Source: Cyanobacteria bacterium UBA2855 (GTDB lineage Bacteria; Cyanobacteriota; Vampirovibrionia; Gastranaerophilales; Gastranaerophilaceae). Taken from it: 64,000 nt of DNA. The stretch covers positions 9,568 to 73,567 of the forward strand of contig DEFJ01000034.1 of assembly GCA_002350725.1 (NCBI GenBank). The letters run 5' to 3'. Position numbers and translations under genes: made by a program. The notes under the pieces are model-generated. The model was not told the DNA's origin. It was given only the letters and a program-made list of their open reading frames with translations, and did no database searches. Position 1 is the stretch's first letter. Every line of letters starts with the position of its first letter. Positions 54,550 to 62,400 of the stretch are shown in pieces.

Positions 54550-55590
54550 ATGTTTGAAAAATTCAGATTTTTAACATCAGGAGAAAGTCATGGGGAATGC
54601 CTTACTGCAATAATAGAAGGGTTACCCGCAGGATTAAATATTGATATAAATTTTATAAATTCCGAACTCAAACGCCGCCAAAACGGCTACGGCAGAGGCG
54701 AAAGAATGAAAATTGAATCTGATACCGTAAAAATCACTTCAGGAGTCAGATTTGGCAAGACTTTAGGTTCCCCCCTTACACTGACAATAGAAAATAAGGA
54801 TTGGACGAGCTGGCAGAAAATTATGAATTTGGCAGCAGATGAATACAACGAAGAAAAAGCTTTTTACGCATATCGTCCTGGGCATGCCGATTATGCAGGA
54901 AGTATTAAATATAATCATAAAGATTTGAGAAATGTACTTGAACGGTCAAGCGCCAGAAAAACAGCGGCAGAAGTAGCCGTTGGCGCTGTTGCAAAGCTTC
55001 TGCTTAAACACTATGGAATTACTTGTTCCTCAAATGTATTACAAATAGGAAACGGCAAAACCGAAGAGGAATTTCACCTTGAAATTGATAAAGCTAGAGA
55101 TGCAGGAGATACATTAGGCGGAAAAATTGAAGTTATATTTAATAATCTGCCTGTTGGACTGGGATCGTATGTTCACTGGGATAGAGCGTTAGACGGGAGA
55201 ATTGCACAAGCAGTAATGAGTATCCCTGCTATAAAGTCTGTTTCAATAGGCGATGGCGATTTAGGTGCAGAAATTTCGGGAAGAAATTTTCACGATGAAA
55301 TATTTATTGAAAACGGAGAAATAAAAAGAAAAACCAACCATGCCGGCGGACTTGAAGGTGGAATGACAAACGGAGAACCGCTTGTAGTTAAGGCTGTAAT
55401 GAAACCGATACCGACATTAAAATCCCCTTTAAATACCGTAGATTCTCAAACAATGACAGAAACAACATCACATTTTGAGCGTTCGGATACATGTGCCGTT
55501 GAAGCCTGTGCTGTAGTAGCAGAAAGTAGAATTGCATGCGTTTTGGCCAACGAAATCATGCTAAAATTCCCGAGTGATTATATTGAATAG
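54550..55590 (+). CDS. aroC: Chorismate synthase
   Basis: 346 aa. Makes chorismate from EPSP with reduced FMN. N-terminal FRFLTSGESHGECLTAIIEG, the RPGHADYAGSIKY motif, RSSARKTAAEVAVGA and the C-terminal GGLEGGMTNGEP. Slightly shorter than many (~360) but all motifs are present. Co-transcribed with the binding lipoprotein, an unusual pairing; no other shikimate genes here. Confidence 0.96.
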   Translation: MFEKFRFLTSGESHGECLTAIIEGLPAGLNIDINFINSELKRRQNGYGRGERMKIESDTVKITSGVRFGKTLGSPLTLTIENKDWTSWQKIMNLAADEYNEEKAFYAYRPGHADYAGSIKYNHKDLRNVLERSSARKTAAEVAVGAVAKLLLKHYGITCSSNVLQIGNGKTEEEFHLEIDKARDAGDTLGGKIEVIFNNLPVGLGSYVHWDRALDGRIAQAVMSIPAIKSVSIGDGDLGAEISGRNFHDEIFIENGEIKRKTNHAGGLEGGMTNGEPLVVKAVMKPIPTLKSPLNTVDSQTMTETTSHFERSDTCAVEACAVVAESRIACVLANEIMLKFPSDYIE

Positions 55591-55686
55591 TAACTTTTTG
55601 TATTTTTAAGAAATGTAAAGACCTATTTTTAAAATAGCAATTTTTGCCTTGCTTGATTTTATAATTACTAACAAAAGGATTTATAA

Positions 55687-56463
55687 ATGTTTGTAAGTAG
55701 TGTAAATAGTGCACAAATATATAACAATAAAAGCAATAATTATATAAGTTTCGGACGTAGGATTTTGCCTATTGAAAAATTACAATCGACGGTGTTTAAT
55801 CCCAAAGAAGGCTTATCCAATACAGAAAAAGGATTTCAATGCTGTTTAGATTATTTTGCAAAAAAATACGAAAAAAATAAATTTATTAATTTTGCAGAAC
55901 TGCTAAAAACAAATATACCGAACTTGCAGCTTATAAGTAATAAAGGAGTGAGAGGAGAAACATTATCCGCAAAAAGCCCTAAATTACTGAAGTTCATTAA
56001 AGATTGCGGAATTGATACAATAATAGATTTAAGAACAACAGACTATACAAAAGCCTTTAAAGAAAAATGTGTAAAATCAAATATTGAGCACATACACATT
56101 CCTATAGATAAAAAACTTGTACCTGATAGGGAAATCCTTGATAAGCTACCTGAGTTGTTTGAAATTATGGAACGAGGGAAATATTATATAGCATGTGCAC
56201 AAGGTAAACATCGTACAGATATAGCACTTGCCATAAACTATGTTTTTAATCCAAAACAAAAAGTACCACCGTTTATGTCAGGACATACAAAAAATCACGT
56301 AACCGATATGGCTGACATTAACAGAAGATTAAATAGTTTGTATAAGGCTATGACAAAAGAAGACCGAATTAAATTCGGTTGGCCGGATAATTATGATATA
56401 GAATTTCAACGAAAAAAACGTATCATAAAAACATACAGTGAAGCATATCGCCTAGCCGATTAA
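55687..56463 (+). CDS. Tyrosine/dual-specificity phosphatase-like protein with N-terminal SFG motif
   Basis: 258 aa. Residues 1-18 are Asn/Ser-rich, then YISFGRRI (19-26), the orphan-protein N-terminal motif. A phosphatase domain covers ~95-235: DTIIDLRT, then IPIDKK, then the CX5R loop CAQGKHRTD with the nucleophile Cys and Arg. It is clearly related to the last ~180 residues of the giant protein encoded on the opposite strand (CANGIHRTD, IDLRT, ALNYAFN). Target unknown: phosphoprotein, phosphoinositide or nucleotide. Its stop codon overlaps that of the giant gene by four bases (TTAA, 56460-56463). Confidence 0.8.
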   Translation: MFVSSVNSAQIYNNKSNNYISFGRRILPIEKLQSTVFNPKEGLSNTEKGFQCCLDYFAKKYEKNKFINFAELLKTNIPNLQLISNKGVRGETLSAKSPKLLKFIKDCGIDTIIDLRTTDYTKAFKEKCVKSNIEHIHIPIDKKLVPDREILDKLPELFEIMERGKYYIACAQGKHRTDIALAINYVFNPKQKVPPFMSGHTKNHVTDMADINRRLNSLYKAMTKEDRIKFGWPDNYDIEFQRKKRIIKTYSEAYRLAD

Positions 56464-59400
56464 TCAACTATATCCTTAATTCTCTTGTCCAATTCTTCGG
56501 CTGTTTTAGGCAATTTTTGCATTACAACATCAGTCAAACCATACTCTGCACGCTCTTGTGGGGTCAGGTTCATAATCTTTACATAAATTCTGTGTAAAGT
56601 ACCCGCTAAATCTCTACGAAGCATAGAAGCTAAAACTGGAATTTCGGTACACTCAGTGTTAAATGCATAATTTAAAGCAATAGCCAAATCTGTTCTGTGA
56701 ATACCGTTTGCGCAACCGATATACAAATTACCGGCTTCCATTCTGTCAAAAAATCCGCCTAAATTTTTGATTACAGAAGTATCGCAAGAAGGATCAAATG
56801 ATATAGGGAAATAGAAGTAGTCTATATTACTATTATTAAAATCCCCGCTTGCTTCCGTTCTTAAATCTATAATACAAGATAGCCCCATCGCCTCAGCCTC
56901 ATCCAAAATTTCTTTTGGCAGAGTAACTATATTTCTTCCGCGTAAACTTGTTTCGCCTAATGCCATCAAATTAGGGAAAAGATGTTCGTAATCACTATTT
57001 ACATGCTCCATTTGCTCATAAATATAATTATTGTCACCCGATTGTTTTAAACCAAGATTTTGGAATCTGACATCATCAAATATTGTAGGATACATATCGC
57101 CACGCATAAAGTTATAAACTTCTTCTCCTGATGCACCATCAATACCCATAACATTATCATCATCTGAAATAAAATCAGATTCTCTTACTCGAATTTCAGT
57201 GAGTAATCTTAATTTGTACTCAAACGAGATTTTTGTACGTTGCACAATTTCTCTTAAACGATGACAATCCTGTCTTGAAGTTGATTCCTTAATATAATTC
57301 CGCAACTGAAACATGCAAACTTCATCCTCAAGTTTTGAGAAATCAATTGAACCATCAGGATTTTTACAATTATTCAGCATCTGTTTTCTGATATCAATAT
57401 CAGGAACTTTTTGATTAAAAATTATCAATTTCTTTTTAGTCGCAAGAGCATTATAGATATACTGTTTATTTTCCTGACTCATATTCATGTTGCTGACTCT
57501 TTGACGATAAGTATCTATTTCTCTGGTTGTAGTAAACTTTGAAATTACAACTTTTTCTTTTTCAAAGTTTATTGCACGTTTGAGGTGTTCAACATTTCTG
57601 CTGTTACCAAGAGAATTCATAATTCTTTGAAATTCTTCTTCTCCGGAAACAAGAGAGCGTAATTCAGCCTCAAGTTGTTCTAATTCCGGATTATGTCTGC
57701 GTTGTTCGGCCTCTCTAATTGCAGCCTTTAACTCGCCCTGATTTATATTGCCGTTAGATTTTCTGCAGGATTCAAAAATTCTTGTAAACTCTTCTTCATC
57801 AGGAATTGCCTGTCTTAACTGTAACTCAAGATATTTAAGATTTAAAATACCGAACAAATCTTTTGGCAAGTTTTCTTTTTTTATTCTTACCTTATATGCT
57901 TCAATTTCTTCAAAAGATTTAAGATTATCAATTTCGGATTTGTACTTGTCATATAAAGAAACTCCGGCACTATCACTTGAATCGTTATTAATTTCTAACA
58001 TTTTTGCAGCATTTAGTTCTTTTAAAGCATTTTCTATACCTTCTTTAACTTTTGACGGAACATTCTTTTTAATGAACTCTAAATCTTTTATAAGCTCATC
58101 ACATTTTGCAATAAGAGCTTTAGAAATATTATTTTCGGCTAATTTATCAGAAATATTTTTTGCACGATTTACACAGCTGCGCCACATATCACGATATTGG
58201 TACGGGATATCTTTTTTATTAATTGAATTAAGAGCCGTTAGATTTTGCGCCAAACTCTTTGCATCAATCGGGTTTTGTGTTGTAGTGTGCGAGTCTTTTG
58301 GATGCATATTATGAATTGGATTTATCAATGCATCCTTTTGAGATTTTTTCTCTACATGTTTATGCTCTTTATATTTATTTGCAATATATGCTATTGTTTC
58401 TGCAAAATGTTGCTGTAAAAAAGCTGTTCTATCTTGCATTACATCAGCTTCAGGTTTATATTTTGTAATCAACTTTGTCTCAGCATCTGTTTCTTCCATA
58501 CCACGTTGTTGTTTTACCTGTATTGTTTCATTATTTTTATTTTGCATTGATACTTGATTATCTGCCAAGAAATAGTCTACTGTTACTAATAGTTCTTGCG
58601 GATACGCAGAAGTAAATACTTCCTTTTCTTTATCATAAATTTTTTGAAGTTCTTCCATCTCGGTAAGACTTAGTTCAAAAGAATGTTCATGTCCTGCTTC
58701 ATGTAAGATTGTACCCAGATTCCCATACAGTTCTTTTGATACTGAAATTCCTCCACCTAGAGACTGTGCATTGCCACTATATTGAGATCCACCGATTATT
58801 ATTTTTGTTCTGTTTATTAGGTTAAAATATTCTTCACCTGACATGTTTTTAAGCGTAGGAATTAAGGCTCTATCTATAGTATTATCTTCTATGCCCATTT
58901 CGGACATTATTTTTTCCACATCAATTTTCCCTAAATCCTTTTGAAATAACATTGCACCTTTAGATGCATTAGAAAAGTTTTCTTCTAGTTCTTTTTCTTG
59001 CTCTTCAACTTTAGCATTGAATTGCTCATATTCTTCTTCTGTAAAATCTTTTATTTTGAATTCAATTTTTTCATTTGTTTTGTTATTATTTTCATCTAAT
59101 TTAGTAATAACTACTTTATCCTCAAAATATTCGATATCATAACCTTGACCGTCATCTACAGATTGATAATGATTTTCTGAAAGTTTAGTAAATTTATCAG
59201 TAGTTTGGTATAATACTTTATTATCTTTATTTGTAATCTTATAATAAGAATATCTGTTCCCTTCAGCATCCTCTGCATACACAGTTTGAGTTTTAGTACC
59301 GCTTAAAGACTCAACATTTTTCTCAATATGCACACCACCGTTAGCATCATACTCTGCTAATCCAACTAAATATTTTCTTGAATTACCTTTAGAATCCTTA

Positions 59401-62400
59401 CCATATGAATATATTTCATAATTACCCGGAACACGAGCTTCTATAAATTTTTCACGGGAAAGCTCAGTTCCGTCTTCAGCATTTCGATACACTTCTATGT
59501 ATGTGGGAACATCTTTTTCACGCTCTCCAAACATTTTTTTATCATATGATATACTTACTTCTGATGTTGTACCATCAGCAATATTAACCGTTTTACTTTG
59601 ACCTAAATTTACACTCACAACTCTACCGCTTACTTTATCAAGTTTGTAAATATTACCTTCTTCATCTATAACACTTGCATACAAATCATCTCCACGCAGC
59701 CACCTATCGTCATTTTTTGTTTGTACCAAAGAATCATTTGAAGTACAATACATTAGAGTTTTTGAAGTTATACCTTTTTCAGACTTTATTCTTCTTATAT
59801 CTTCCAACATTGTATTAATAAATTCAGGGCTAAGAGCATCCGCTGCTATTTCCGTATTAGCAAGACTAAATCCGTTATCTAAAAGTTTCCCGACAACTTC
59901 ATCTCCATATTTTTCACAGAACTTTATATATTTTTCTAAATCAGCTAATTCCAAATTATGCTCAATTAATCCGTCATATATTCTGTCAATCGGATATTTT
60001 TCAACATAATCTTTTATTGTCGCCAAATCATAAAGATACTTAGGTTGAATAGCTTTACCATTTGTATTCATTCTTAAAAACAAGTGTTTTAAAAGATGAG
60101 AATATTCCTGACCTTTGGCAGAAATTTCTTTGATTAATGCCAAATTATCCGCATCAAACGGGAAGTATGTACCACCCGCCATATCAGTACAATGCATATT
60201 AATCAATTGTTGATACAATTTATTATCAATAGCTTTTATGTCAAGCAATAAAGCAATTTGTTTAGCATTATATTTAGGATAAATTGCTCTGTCATATCTA
60301 TCCTCAACTTTTTCTGCTGCAAGATTTTCTACATCATTTTTATCGTAAGCTTTCAGCATAGCTTGATCTTCTTTAGAAAATTTACTTACGTCTTCTGACG
60401 GCAGCAATTTATAATCAGAAAGAACTTGAGCTTTAAATAGTTTTAATTTATCTGAACCTGAAATTTTTTCACCTGTTGTTCTATCAAATTTTATACCGTC
60501 ATAAGTATTAATCAAATTATACAATTCTTTAGTATCATTTAAAGATTTATACAAATCGTTGAGCACTGACTGAAATTCTTCATCAAACTTATAAGCGTCA
60601 AGAATTTTATTAAATTTATCTTTGAGTAATTTATCTTCCAACTGTAATTTATACTCATCTAATCCGATTGATACAGAAGAAGTTTGAGTATCTTTATCCG
60701 AGGACATCATTTCTATTATTGTCCTAAAGTTTTCACCGCCTAAAATTTTATTATTCAAACTTTCTTTAAGTAATCTTACGAAATCGGATTCAGCACCAAA
60801 TCTTGTTTCCATGGCTTTTATATAAATATCTTTTACGTCTACATATTTTTCACTGCCGGTTGTCCAACTTTCAAGTGTTGGTCTTTCAGTTTTATTAAGT
60901 TCTTCCAGAACAACTGCTCTGTCAATTTCTGAGATACGGGCAAGATTGACTATATCATCTGCGCCATAAGCAAATGTTTCAACTTCTTTAGTTTTAGCTT
61001 GCATTCTGCCCTGCTCGTTAAATTCATAACCTGAGACAGCGTTATATACGGCTTTTCTCTCAAGCGCTTTTAGAATAATATCTCTGTTATCTTTTGTCGC
61101 AACACTCGCTATTTTTACAATATCAGCGGCAAAAAATCTTGATTCCTGCGGATACATAAGACCTCTGGTATATGTATATCCGTCAAGAGCCTTTTTAACT
61201 ATATCAATATTATCTGCATTGGTAACTTTTAGAATATCAATAATTTGATGTGCCGGCATTTTGTGAGTTTCCCCGCCAAGGGTAAATGTTCTGTGTAAGA
61301 GTTCTTGTGCCAGTTCCGGATTATTTTTCTGAGCTCTTGCCAATTCAATTACATAATGGCAATTATCAAGACCCTCAATATTCAATAACTCTTTTTCTTC
61401 AAGGAGTTTATCTATAAAATTTTTATTTTCTATGTATACTTTTTGAAACTCCTCAACCAAATTACCCGAATGCTCATTCTTAAATAAATCCGCAATTTTC
61501 GGATTAGTTTCACTAAGCCTTACTAATAAACCGATTTGGTTTCCGTAAAACCTTGGATTGGAAATTTTTTGTAAACCATCAGGATTGCCATTCTCCTCAT
61601 AATCTGTAATCATATCAGACGTAACTCGAGGAAGAGGTTCGCCATTTGAATCAAGGTATCTGTCATCTTTTATGTGCATTAACTCTCTTGTTAGTGTAGG
61701 ATTTTGCTCGTGAGCTTCCACGATTTCTAAAATATCATTCGGTGTCATATCAGTAGTATAATATTGGTCAACATAAGGACTTGCCAAATTTTTTAACAGT
61801 TCATTTGTTAATTTACTGTTCTTTTCCCACGCTCTTATGATTGTTTCAATATCATCAGCATTTAATTGAGGTACTTCAATTTCATTACCTTTGCTATCCT
61901 CAGTTTTAACGGTTAATTTTGATAACGCAGCCGTCAACATTTTGTGCTGTTTTGATAGAGTAACCATTTTTACAATATCTTTGGCTGAACCATATACAGG
62001 AATTTCTGAACCCTCAACAGTAAATGTCATATTTATATATCGGTCAACGATATCACCATATTTTTGTTTCAACAATATGAGCGTATTTATTTCATCCGAA
62101 TTAAATCTTTGCGTAGGAACTCTGCTCTCATCTTTAACAGACTTCATGCCGGCAAGTTTGCTTCGGTAATTTTCAACATCAAAATTTTGAATCCTATAGT
62201 CAGCAGACAGCGAAGAATGTTCTTCTAACGGCATTTCAGCCTTGTCAACTAATGCATCAAGTTCTCTGTATACATCATTATAAGATAAATTTGCTTGAGT
62301 TTGAGTATTCTCTTGCACTTTTGTATCTGTATTTTCCTTTGGGCGGGTTGTCGGCTCCATCGGTTCTTTGCCCTTCAATTCCAACAGCTCTACCGATGAT

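Noticed and set aside
57748..58314. 188-aa plus-strand frame within the giant gene
   Set aside because: Antisense shadow of a helical coding region; no ribosome binding site, no recognisable domain.
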